Shown: in pieces, positions 8,731 through 21,621 of the stretch
Position numbering within the stretch: the first letter of the stretch is position 1
Layout of the letters: every line of letters begins with the position of its first letter
Origin: Apteryx mantelli
Taxonomy: Eukaryota; Chordata; Aves; Apterygiformes; Apterygidae
NCBI RefSeq assembly: GCF_036417845.1
Contig: NC_089980.1
Span: 53,876,501-53,940,500 of the forward strand
DNA: 64,000 bases
Direction: 5' to 3'
Notes under the pieces: generated by a model
The model's input: the letters and a program-made list of their open reading frames with translations, nothing else
Told to the model about the DNA's origin: nothing
Databases searched by the model: none
Position numbers and translations under genes: made by a program

Positions 8731-11700
8731 CCCAAACGAGTTGATTCTTTTTCCCTTTTTTTGTTTAATTTTTTTGTTTTTGGGGTTGTTTTTTTTTGGC
8801 CTATTTATGATTTATACAGTACAGCCAAAAGGGAGCCGGTAGAAGAAAAGGGTTGAAAGCATGCGAGTGGGTTTTTTTTTGTTGTTGTTGTTTGTTTGCT
8901 TAAATGTTCAGCTTTGTGCCGGAGGCACCTCTCACAAAACAACCTGTTTTAGTTCAGCAGCTCTCTGAGCCGCTGGTGAAATCTCCGGGGTAGCTTTCGC
9001 AGGGCGTGACGGACGGAGTGTTTTTTGGCTCAGTGTATCTGAAAACTTGGAGATTGCCAACGTTCAGTTTTAAGTAAATATCAGAAGCAGGTTCGTAGTC
9101 CTGAGTCCACATGTTGTACCGGAAAAACACAGCGGGTAATTTCTTCCTAATGAAGTGGGTGTTTCTAATGGTTGAGAGAGGCTGGATTTACTTTTTTAAA
9201 AAAGCAATAGTCAAACCACACCCTACCACTATCCCTTGTCATGTTCCCTTTGGCTGGTTAGTGCTGTGTGTCTGGTTTGAAAGGAGCGGGGGGAGGGCTG
9301 GGGAGGCAGGTTACAGCCCTGTTTGTGTGTGACAGCGCGGTCCCTGCTCAGAGGGTGGAGGCTGGTCATGTGCGTGCTCCCGGGGAAAAGGAGGAAATTC
9401 ACACTTGCTCTTGGCCTGGCCCTGGTCGTGGTTGTTGATTAACACAAGTCTCTGAAAAACAACGTTGGCTTGGTCTTAGATCTTAGTCCTGTGTCATCAC
9501 CCAGGTAGTGGTTGCAAGGGTAGCCACGAAAAAAATCTTGAATGCATTCGTAAGAATTTTCAGCCACAATAGTTTGAAAATAAGTATTTTGGGCGTTTTT
9601 AGTTCTGCTTGTTGCAAACTGTTCCTTGAGGTGTGAAGATGAGTTCTGTGAAATTTCCTATAGCTTGCAATATTTATTATAATTGCAGCTACTTGCTGGA
9701 ATGGATAGTTACCACTGTCATTGTTGTCTGACAGTCACTTGTTCAAAAAAAGTGGACAAATGCTGGTGTGAAGGGAGCCTTCATGATTGTATTTGGGAAC
9801 ATAATAGATTGTCTTTCTGGAATTTTAGGTTGACCACTAAATGTCTTTGGCTTACTTTTTGATTAATGTATTTGTTCATTTCCAATATATTCTAACCCCA
9901 ATCTGTTTTCTTCATGTTCATGACAAGTTTTACTTCTGTAGTTTTGCTAATGATAAGTAGTTTAACAAATATTGCCATTTTTATGACAGATGAATAAGGC
10001 TGACCTAATTTACTAGACCTTGCACAAAAGCTGCCTGCCTCATTAAAGTTATTATGGAAAGAAATAACAATTTTGCTTGCACTACCTCCACACTTATGTA
10101 GTTTAAGCTTCTGAACCTGCATAGGAGCATAGTTATTGCTGTCAGTGGTGACATCTATTTCAGTTGATCTACTGATAGTAAAAATTAAGTGCATGCATAT
10201 CTCTTTGAGAGTTTGAGCTTTTTAGAGTACTAGTTCTAAAATTTTGGATAAGATTGTCAGTTTGCTGTAGACACATCTGCAATAGGTAGCAGTTTTACAG
10301 ATGAAGTGTATTTTTCCTTACAGATAATTAAAAATTTAAATGTTCACGTTTTCCTCAATGTTATCCTGAACTGACCCAAATTTGGCAATATTTTCAACAC
10401 AAACTAGGTGATTCATATTGGGCTTTCATTTGGGCTGATAAATAGCCCACTTTACTAGACTGCTTTAGAGCTGATAGTTCTCTGATGTCTTCCATACTTT
10501 TCCCTGTTCAGCTTGAACATAAGGCATGTTTTTTATTGTAGTTATTATTTATATATTTTATTTATTGTAGAATGTGTGGGACTGCAGCATCATGCTATAA
10601 CTTGGATAAGACTTTGGGTGTACCTGAGTCTGATCCATTTGGGCCAGTTTAAACTGTTCATACATAGCAGTTAGTATCCTGGGTTAACTTTTCAATGAGG
10701 ACATGCCCATGCTGCAGGCTGTCAGCCAGGAACGTTTGTTTGTGTGTATCGTTCATATTTAGAATATTGAGACTTGATGCTTTATAATGATTCTCCAGGC
10801 ATTCCATCAGTGTAAGTAATCAGGTTTACGGTATTTGTCTTGTAATTTTCCTAGATATTGAATAGGCATTTTCAGAGGACCTATTCACTTCCATAATGGT
10901 AGGGTCAAAGGCAGATACGTGCATTCAAAAAAAGAAAAGAAAAGTGAAGTCTCATGTAGAATGACCAGAGTTCTGAAAGTTTAGCTCAGGCGATGACAGT
11001 GAAAGGTATCACAGCCTACACACAACTTACTGGTGTACCTCAGTGTTAATTTGAAAGATCTAATTCTTTGGTATGACAAAATTGCTAAGTTCTTAAATCT
11101 GTTGGGTCCTTATTGCTTTAGTGGAGAGTGTAAAATGTGACTTGGTTTTAAAATATAGAGTAGAATTTTGAAACTAGTGGGTTTTTTTTTGTTTTTTGTT
11201 TTTTTTTCTTCAGAGAAGTGCTTCATTAAATAAATGAACTTGATTCCTGTTAATATTTCATTTTGTAGACTAGTCTTAAGGGATTAGATATCCACTTTTC
11301 TCTTTGTTTCTTTTGAGAGTTAGGCCAGTTATTTTTTAAAGTGCATTGACTGTAAGGTATGGAAAATAAAGAACCTTGGATAGGGCATATTATTAAGTTC
11401 TATTACTAATTTTCTCCTAGCTTGTTGTATGGTATGAATAGAAGTAATTCAGTACTACTTTCCCCCTACTCTCTATTTTGCTGAGGAACTTTCTGTTCTG
11501 TGGTTGAAATAAGGTATTCTTTTTGTATTCCATTTGAGGAAGGCTGAAGACTTCTTGGGGCTGGAGGGGTTCATGTCTTCATCTGCTTAAGTTTTCACTG
11601 AAGGCATGTATGGACTCCTGCTTGAGAGCAACATGGTAATTTTAACATTGTAGGCATTTAGCTGTTTTTCGCAGTTGTTGCTTTTTCTGAGAAATCTGCT

Positions 11701-14700
11701 AATTGTTTGCATTATTTTCATTTTGAAGATTTTTATTTTAGAGAAATTAGCTGGGAGAAGCTCTGTGGCTTGAGAAGCTTATAAATGAATGAAATGAAAA
11801 ATTTTTGTTATTAAATTCTATCAGCTAATACCAGTTAAACTCTAATGATGTTAGGAGTGATCCTAGGTACAGACCTTTGCTAAATAACTTTATAATGTTG
11901 AGACTAATTTGAACTTCATTAAAATAAGCTTTACTTTAAATGATTAGGCAGCTACCCACTTTAGGAAGTCTAAGAAAGATACAGCAGGTTTTGGGGATAT
12001 GTGGGCTGAATCATGTTTTTGTTTGTAGATAAATCAACAGTCAAATTCAAAATGAAATAGCATGTTTACCCTTTTCTTTAAATATTTCCACCTTTCCATT
12101 CTCTTTTCCCCTCACCTCATCAAATTAATCATTTCTTAAACAAGCTTCTAAACAACACTACACGCTTGTTATCAAATCATTTGCACTTACACACTTTTAC
12201 TTTTTTTTAATGAAAGTGCTTACTGGAATGAAACGATTGTATAAAATAACTAGTGTGGGAGTTTAGAGGGGGAGTGAGGAAAGCAAAGTCACTGTAGCCT
12301 AGTGCGTTTATCACTGTTGGAAAGGATAAATATAAATCCTCTTGAAAATATTTGAGATCTGTTGGTTTAAGGTGCCATACGTAGTCTAGGCATTGTAATT
12401 ATTGTTAATGACAGCATGCAGTCTCGAAGTACTGTGTTGTGATTCAATATGATAACTAGATATGAGAGGAGGAGCAGCGCTATATTTTTCAAAACGTCAG
12501 TTGTGGATTAAGAGTATATACTGGGTTGCATTTAACTTTTTGAGAAAGACTTTTAGAACAGTTTTTTTTTTAATATATAATTGCCTAAGGGTTTGGGGAT
12601 CGTTGTCAGATACATTGATACGTTGCAGTTTTGTTTTTTGATGGAGAAGGCTTTTCTAAATTGGTCTAATATACCTGTGTTTTATTAAAAGCAGTAAAAT
12701 ATAATCAAAAAACTTAGAGGAGTGACATGCTTTGTATTAAGAATAACACTTAATAGAGTATTTAGCTTTTAAATGGCCATTTAAAAATAAAAATAAATGA
12801 GGGATTTGGAAGCTCTTTATGGCTGTTAGATGACTTTTTTTATCTGAAAATATCAACTTGTGTAAGCTTAGCAGCAATATACTAGGAATAAATCTTCTGA
12901 ATGTTTTTTGGGGGGAGGGTGTTGATTTCCCCCCACCTTCTGGTGCTATATGTTTTGTCTAGTCAGTATGTATTTAAATTCATATTACTGGCTTTAAATA
13001 GATTGCTTATTTGTATTTAAGGGAAATGTTGCACGGTACCCTGGATGGCATAGAATATTTTAAAGTTGATGCAATTTTTGTTTAGTCTTTGGGTTCAGAT
13101 CTGATTTGGTTTCCTTAAGTGTTGCAAATGATCGTCATTATATGGGTGACTGATATGCGACATGAGTTGATAGTCTTTTCAAAGTATTTATGCAAGCAGG
13201 TTACTTAAATCCATTCAAATCACTAGGAATTCCAAATCTTTAGGGATTTAAAAACCCTCCAGATTCATATCTGCATGTTTGCTCTCCTGTATGCTTTTAA
13301 AAATCTGGCTCTGAGGGGTTTAAAAGGTCTCATGTCTTAAAATTGTAATTATCAATTGCTATGCCTATTGCATTATGGGTGATATTAGCGGGGGAAGTGC
13401 AAGTCTGGAGCTTGGTAAACATCGTATGAATGGTAAAAATACTTGTGCTTTCTCCATGCTTTGTATGCCGCAACTTCCAGTAGTTTTAGCTAGTGCAACT
13501 CTGCAAACAGTCTAGGCATCAAAAAAGCAAATGGTTATATCTTAGAATACTGTTTTTAGGTGTACCAAACCCATAGTATAGAAAATAAATTCACTTTGCA
13601 ACAAATGTTTAAGCTAATGTTTAGAAAGTCTGGAAAGGTGTCTTGGAATCTTAAAGGATTGATGCCTGCACTTTATAGTAAATGGAATATTTTCCAATAA
13701 TTACTATCACTAAATAGTTGCATTTAAAGAGATAGTAAAAACACTGAAGCATTAGTTATAGGTTAGCAATTTCAAACTTCAGCTAACTGAACCTGTTGAC
13801 TTCCAATTCTTCATTGAAATGGTTGGAGAAAAAAAATCCTGGACCAAAGTCTGGTTGTTTGCATTAAAAGGACTATTTGGAGACCAGCTTTGTGTTAACT
13901 GAGAAGGGAATAGTCTGTCTTTACAAATGAGGTATAATGGCTGCTATCTACAGAGCAATAATAAATTTGAATTAAGATCTTGACCACATTCTACAGACCA
14001 TATAGCGGCATGAAAATAATCTTCTTCTAGGCAGAAGCTTTATGTTTGTGCTTTTAATATTCCTTATGTAAGTTACTACTTGAGTTAGTGGCTAATTATG
14101 TCCATATGATTCAGACATACTGGCTTTAAGAATTCCCTCCCAATGTGTGAATCTTGTTCCCTGACTAAAGTGTCATTGACAAGCATTATTTTTTAGTTGA
14201 AAAAACCCTAGTCCTCTGGAAATGTTAGGGATTTACTTTGTTTGCATAAGTGTGCCTTTTTTGACAAAACTATTTCTCTTTCAGGCAGGCAAAAGTAAAT
14301 GGAACATACTTTTGTAAGATTTTTGTGGATAATCTTGCTGTATAATTAATAAAAAAAAAATTGCTTTTGTTCATAAGAAATGTTAATCTAAATGGAGTAA
14401 GAAGATCTAAAACTTTCAAACAGACTCTAGCAGGAAGGTGTTAAGAGTTGAAATGAGCTGGTGTTTGTGATAAGGATGTAGATCACAAGAAAAGCACTCT
14501 GAATTTATCTTTGGGTCAGTATTTCTTTGAAAAGCTTCTTTGATTATAAATGAAGGGAAATAGATTATGGCTAACTAAAATTCAGAGTGCTACATGAAGA
14601 ATAAATTCAGGTTTTGTCCAGGGGCTCTATTGAAGGTGGAATAGGAAACCACAGTATGAAGTAATAAACTGAATGTTACGATAAACTTAATTTAAGTTGA

Positions 14701-16790
14701 ATTTAGCAGATATTCCAGATAAGTAATGGAGTAGTTGCTCTGTTTTTCAAAATGTTGAATTTCAAACTAATGGGAACCTCTTTTGAAGTATGTTTAAGTA
14801 AAGCACTTCTTGGATAATTTTGGATTTTTGGAGGGTTTTGGCTAGGAAAAATGTTTATGTATAAAACATTTTGAACGATACTCACTTCAGTGAGTAGGGA
14901 TATGTGGGATTTTACTTCTGGCTTATGAAAAGATTAGAGCCTGTTAATTTCTGCTGTTAAGATTGTTGTGTTGATTTTAGAGATCTTTCTTCCTTGCAAC
15001 ATAACTTTGTATTAAGAAACTAGTTGTTAATAGTAAAATGCAATAAAGGTTTAGGAGAATGTTTTGTTAACTTAATACAGGATATCAACATATGAATGAG
15101 TTCAGTAACTCATAAATAATGTATTCATATAATTTATTATGTTTGTTAAGTAGTTGAGATGAAGGTAAATGGACAACACGTGTTTCATTATGCCTAGCTT
15201 ATAGTAGAATGAAGAACTGCAGTATAAACAATCAGTGTGGGCTTTCTGCTCTGTAGTTTTGTATATTAAGCATCAGAACAATAAATAAGGCTGAGCACAC
15301 ATTGGAGGTTTTACGAGGTTTGTGTAAAAGTGGAGCAGGATACATTTTTCTTGCTGAATGAAATAACCTTAGAGATGAAAATGCTCAAGGACCATTGCTT
15401 TTTTTTTCTGATTTGGGGGTTTCCTTTGCTTTCTTTTCTCCCTGTTTATTTATTTCCTCATCTCTTTCCTTCCTCTCTTCTTGTTTTCAGGGAAGGAAAT
15501 GTAAACTTACCTGATTTGCATCCAGTCCCTCCCCTTATTTTTATTATTTGCTAAACAATCAAGAATATGATAATTGAAAATAAAATTTACAGTGCCAACA
15601 ATAAATTTTAGTATTTTCATTCAGTTAAGCGCCCCCTGTACAGCAAGTGTTCCTACCTTTGTTGTTATATGTTCTCTGTAGTCAAGGTATATATCAGAGC
15701 CAGCTCTTTCTTTGTCTTTGCTTATCTTTACAAATATGTGGCCTTAGAAATATTCTTTAGCTAATTTTTTTTCTTTAAATGAATGTTATCAGGACAAACC
15801 AAACTAGGTATTAGATAGTTCTTTTGGATACGTACATGACTTGACTTATAATTCTAAATGCCAGAGACTAAACACTCTGCTGTTTTTTATTTTTTTTTCT
15901 TCTCATCTTTATTTGTGGGCAAAATACTTACTGTTTTTCTGTAACTGTCTCTTTCCAGAAATCTGATAGTCCCAGATAAAGACAGGAGACAACAGAGATG
16001 AAAGTCTTGTTTCTATTGATTAAAAAATTCAGGTCTAACAATAATGTTCAAACTATCTTTTTGGACTGTATGATGTCTTGTGAACTTCTGCAAGAACTAA
16101 ATGTGGTCACGGCATAACTTTTTACAGTGGAAGGATGAATTTTTCTTGTGACTGGTTGCCCTCAATCATTAAATCACAACTCTGCCTTTCACTGCTGTCT
16201 AATTTGGTTCTCTGCTAAGCCTAAAAATATCTCCGACTTTGACATGAAGTCCAATCTTACTTGCTTCTTTCTTTCAGTACTCACCTTGGGCTACTGATAC
16301 CTTGCTATTTTAGGTGACTTTTGCTTTTACTTTCTTAAGGATTCATAACTTGATAAAAGCATTTTGTGGCTTACTTGGGCATTGTGTTGCTGATGGTGAG
16401 TCTGTGGCCTACTTGGATGACAGGTTTTAGCTTCAAGGTTGCTAACTATGAAATGGCTGAGTAGTATTGTCATATGTTATATTTCATTACCCTTTCTAGA
16501 GCTACTTTATTTCCTTGTGTGTTCAACTGTAAGTCCTTTGCTCGACTCCTTTTTAGATCATGTTGTAGCCCAGATATTCTTACCAGGTGACCATTCCAGT
16601 GATATCACCTTCATTCTTGTCTCCTTATGAAGAGCCCATTCTGTCTAGATACTGCTTTCTTCATTTCTCTCCACCTGGAGCAAGACAGGGTTCTTTATTT
16701 CCCTGGTCTGTCTTGGACAGCTTTGGTGTAGATTAGTAATGACTTCAGGAAATGTCTTTAGACTTTTTAAGAGCTGAAAGGCTGGACCTC

Positions 16791-16866
16791 CCCCCTCCCC
16801 CCCCAAAAAAAAACCCCAAAACACCACCACCACCACCAACAACAAAAAAAAAAAAAAAAAAAAAAA
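16791..16866. repeat. Low-complexity C / CAC / A-rich tract
   Basis: The order is a C-rich run, an A run, CAC and CAA triplets, then a 23-base A run (16844-16866). This is a compound simple repeat. No retrotransposed body is recognisable beside it. Confidence 0.9.
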
Positions 16867-18502
16867 GCCCCCACACCTCTTAGGCCTAGGATTGTGATCT
16901 AGAAGACCACAGCTGTCCACAACGTGTTAGTTTTAACTTCAAATGTGACACCAGGAAATGCAAATAACACTCTAACACATCTACATCTGTTTCTAATCTT
17001 CATATTTTCTTCATATAAATAGAGGAGTCTGGTAATAGAATTTTTGACCATACAATTAAAGATTGTATGCAGTCTTGCATAAGCTTGTCCATCTCATCTG
17101 TTCCAGTCATATTTCTTTGGAGAGCAGAAATTATAAATCATCAACTTTGCAAGTGGTATGGTTGTTTGTTTGTTTGTTTTTAATGGGATTTGGTGTATCT
17201 TAATAATTATCAAAGTATTTCCAATTTTACTCATGTATTTTAAGAGTAGAAGGTACACTAGACTTGAAAAAATAATTGAAGTTACCGTAGTAAATCTTTC
17301 CAGCACATGTTCTGGTTTTGAATGCAATTGAAGTGGAGTACCTGTTTGAATACATGACTCCATATGCCAGATCAACTCTTGTGTAAATATTCTAGAATAG
17401 GTTTTGTGAAATACAGCATTAGTTGCTATAGAATACTACCAGGCTAAAACCAAAATGATGTTGTGTGTTAATGGCTTCAGGGTTTTTTGTTTGTTCGTTG
17501 TTTTTATTTTTCTATGTTACACTGTTGTAACTAGAGCTAAGAAACATTAAGGTCTAGCAATAGCTTACCACCTAGTACTAGTTTTACAGTTTCTTGATGA
17601 ACTATTTTCAGGTTTACCCTTGATGAATTAAATATCCCAGGGCACAGCTGAATTTCTGATCTACTCTGTGGTGAAAGCACCTTTGTAACAGGGAAAAGTG
17701 AAAGAGTGAGTTGTTGGTGAGCCAAATATTGCTGCCAAAGTATGTTGCCCATAGCAGTATCTATCAACTAAAGTTTCACTGCCTTGATTTTTTCTTTTTT
17801 TTTTTTTTTAAGGCATCCCAGTGATTTGTTTAGTATAGCTTTCTCTTTGTCAAATGAGTTGCCTTTTGTATGCACGTCCACGTTCAGATATCTTCTTACA
17901 GGGAAATACACATCTTAATTGGAGTGTCATGCTTATTGTGTGTAATTGTTGTATTGCTTGCGAAACCCACTGGAAGATCAGAATCCTGCTTCTGAGTGAA
18001 GATTAGCAGCTTTTGCACAGCCTACTGTTGGGTAGAAGAGTTCAAAAAACAAAGAACTGCCCCCATTCCCCAAGTGACTCCAAAAAAAAAAAAAGTCCCT
18101 TTCTTACCTCTCTCCTCCCAGAAACAACTTTACTTTGAGCAACAGATGAGCTTGATCTCAAAAGATCCTTTATCTATTTTGTTGGGTTTTTTTTCAATTT
18201 TAGTAAAAAACGATATAGTTTATTTCAAAAACATCAGTGCAGTGCTGACTGTGATGCAGTTTCCTCCTGGAGAGGAAGAGGTTTATGTGAAAATAGATCA
18301 AGTTGTTCCAAGTTGTGCTTTGGAAAGCTTTGCAGACCTTACCTGATGTAAATTAATTGATTAAAATGGTCTTTGTAATATAATTTTTTATACATTGAGA
18401 AATCTGTCTTGCATTCATCTTTCAGTTACATTTCAAAACTATTTGCTGTTTCTGTATCATATCCAGGCATTGCATATTTGTCGTAGAATGCTGGGGTTTT
18501 TT

Positions 18503-18522
18503 GTTTTTTTGGGGGGGGGGGG
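18503..18522. repeat. T-run followed by 12-base G-run
   Basis: Homopolymer junction with G at 18511-18522 in an AT-rich context. It is probably length-variable and difficult to sequence. Confidence 0.9.
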
Positions 18523-20817
18523 AATATGTAAGTTGTTTCCATTACAAATTACAATTTTACTAAACATGATTACCGCTTATTTTCAGTGCGGACAGAATAG
18601 AATTTTGAAGAGTTCTTTAACACCTATTGTATTTATGAAGGATATTCAAAGACTGGGATAGATGGTTTTCGTATTTGGAAAAGAAAAAATTGAGTTGTGA
18701 TGAGCAGTTTAGAAAGACAATGTTTGCTAATGAAAACATTGCTCAATCCTGATAACTAGTTTTGGTGGATTGCCTATTATGTGTAGTGTTTGCTGTATAG
18801 TGAGGAAACTCAGAAGTGGAATTACTTTATATTATTGCATGCTATGATCTAATCTTTAGCTTTGAAGTCTTAAGCCAAACAAGTGTTTCCTTTTTTAAAA
18901 ATTTGAGGAATGCTGTAACAAAGCCCTTCTCTGTTTTGTGTTGGAGATATATTCATGTACTTCTGATAATTTCAGTATTTCTGGAGGCTTTATATCTAGT
19001 ATTAAAAGTGTTTTTGTTGTTGTCAACAAGGACAATTTCAATAAACTTGAAATTATGCCTTTAGAAACTGCTTCATGCCTGTAACGAACTTTCCAGACAG
19101 ATAAGGATCGATATGTAGACTACAAAAAGATTATAGTGATGAAATAATACCGTGCTCCAAGTATTGGCATGTTCATGGAAGCCATTTAGAAGCATCTAAA
19201 AACCTAATCATCCCCAAGTGAAGAAACTGTTAAGCTCTCACTAAGAGTTCAAGACATGAACTGGATTTGCAGTCTGTCTCAGGTGTTTTAGTCTCTTAAT
19301 GGGAAAAATGTGGAAGAAGAGAGCTATAGGCTGTGTCCTAGAACCTTTGTCAAGATTTACAATGAAAAACCTGTTTTTCTGTTACCTGCTGATTTCTGAC
19401 TGGATATATGTAGCTTTTGACTAAAGTTGGCCTAAAAGGTAGGATCTTTGATCACTGTATGGTGTTCAAATGGACTTAAATATCATCTTCTCCATATCAT
19501 GAAGTTTGCTTATTTTCTGGTAAAATTTTCCGAAGAAGTAATCAAGAAAATCTTTAACAATCTGATGTTAATATATTGAGTATTAAATGGTTCTGAAGAA
19601 GGTACTAATTCTTTTTGTTTGGCAATAAATTATTTGCAGTCTGTAGCAAATTTCACAATATTTTGCTATCGCACTTTGCTTTCTCACCTGTATTAAGCTT
19701 AAGTGTGAACATGGGAAGTGAGTGCATCAAATTTATGAGAGGTTAGCCAAATTTGAAAATACTGGCTTCTTAAAGGAATCTGTAGTCTTCTGTGATGGAT
19801 GGCAGATGGCAGAACAAAACTTGAACAGCATCATATCAGCACCAAGCTGTCACGTACTGAAGCAAAGTGTTGAACAGCACTCTGATAATGGAAGTCTAAA
19901 GTTTGTAAAAGCCTGCAGAAACTCAGCACTTACCTTAAGTGTCTGTCTTATCTTCAGCATTCCGTATTTGTTTCCAGCTCTCTGAGCTTCCTTGTAGGTA
20001 TGGATACTTATAAATAACCATGTATATCATTATAAATGCATTGATTTAGCTCTGTAAGTAAAGCTGCCTATGTAGAGCCCTTCTTTTCCACATTCCCCCC
20101 TTACCCTGCGCAACCCTCCCCCCCCCCCAACAAACTAACTCCCACAACCCTAAACCAGACACTCTTCTCCTGTTTAGAGTGAAAAATACCAGTTACAACA
20201 GCCTCCAGATGCATGCATCCTGCAACATAGGCTTCAGAAAGACCCCAGGAATGTGGCTAGTGATTATGCAGCTTTGTCAATAGCTTCCAGAGAGGTTACT
20301 TGAACAGGCACCTTTGTAGCACGTGCTGTGCGTACTTTGGAATTTGGAACGGCTGGACTGTCGCAGTCAGGCCTCTTGTAACTAGCTAGTCCCTGTGCTG
20401 ATGTTAGTTTGCTGCTGTTACCACTGCGACAACAGTGATTTTTTTCTAAGGGAGTGGGAAAAAAGGTTGTTTTTTTTTGTTTTGTTATATTATTATAGCT
20501 ATGGATACATTTTCCTTATTTTGGAGAGAATTCCTTCTTCTAATCTACTTTCAGTTTGTTGGGTGCTGTCTGTTGTGGGCATCTGCTAGATTGTAACAGA
20601 ATGCGTTTTCTAGATTAGCCTTGCACTGAATTCCTCAGGTGCAGAGAAGAGAACAAAAAAGGTTTTCCCAATATAGGCATTGCAACAAGGGGAAAAATTC
20701 CTTCCTAACCACCTCAGAGATAATTAGGATGGTGCTCTCAACAAGTAGACTAGAGCTAGTTGTAGTAAAATCCTGAGGATAAACAGAGGTGTGTGCTTTT
20801 TTTGTTGTGTTTTTTTT

Positions 20818-20840
20818 CTTTCTTTTTTTTTTTTTTTTTT
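20818..20840. repeat. T-rich homopolymer tract
   Basis: Near-pure T tract in intron 1 with no flanking retroposed gene body that I can recognise. Confidence 0.85.
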
Positions 20841-21578
20841 ATGGTGCAAAATGGCCAAGGCGATTGCTTTGATCCTTGGTACACATGACTTTTTCCGAGT
20901 TTCAACTTCTTTCCTTCCATGGTAATGCCATGACAGTATCAAATAGAGTAGTTTATTCCTTCGCTAAACATTGCTCTGGATTACATCTTCAGAAAAAGTC
21001 TGCAAGCAGACTGAAATATCAGAAGATTTCTGATGCCTTGATACTCTAGTATTTCTGAAATAAAATACTGAAGAGCACTGTTTGTGGTATGGCCAATAGA
21101 TGCTGAACTAATTTGAAACCTTTTCCAACTTCTGCAGCAAAGGAGGGTGAATAGTTTCATATGTACATGCTCTGTTTGCTAGCCACTTCTCCTTTACCCA
21201 CCTCTCAAATTCTGAGGTACAAAAAGAAAGCTGGTAGTGTTTGCCTTTTTCCTTCTGTCATTGTCAGCTGGCTGCCATAATGTCACTTGTTTTCTGTGAC
21301 TCTGAACTGTCTGCTGGTGATAGTGAAAGGCAGTGATGGATTTTTCTGCTGCTGTTTAGCAGTTGCTTTGGACTGGTTCTTATCACTTTTACAGCAGCCC
21401 AGAGGTACTGAAGAGTAGCAGTTAAACGTGTATATTGATGCTCACTGTGGGTTTGAAAAACTTTGGCCAGCGCTTTCTCTGCCTTCTCCCCCTACCCACA
21501 GTGTCCAAATGACTTAAATGGCATTAAATGATGACAGCATTTTAATTAGTGCTTCGTTTGTTTCAAAAGTTCCTTTCC

Positions 21579-21620
<42 letters not shown>
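21579..21620. repeat. Compound (AT)n(GT)n microsatellite
   Basis: About ten AT units are followed directly by eleven GT units, all alternating purine-pyrimidine. Likely polymorphic. Confidence 0.95.

Positions 21621-21621
<1 letters not shown>

Noticed and set aside
7107..8744. Several long open frames on both strands across the CpG island, up to 323 codons
   Set aside because: They come from high GC with few stop codons, are rich in Arg, Pro, Gly and Ala, overlap one another in several frames, and show no domain. Only the 8091-8207 frame continues into a known protein by splicing.
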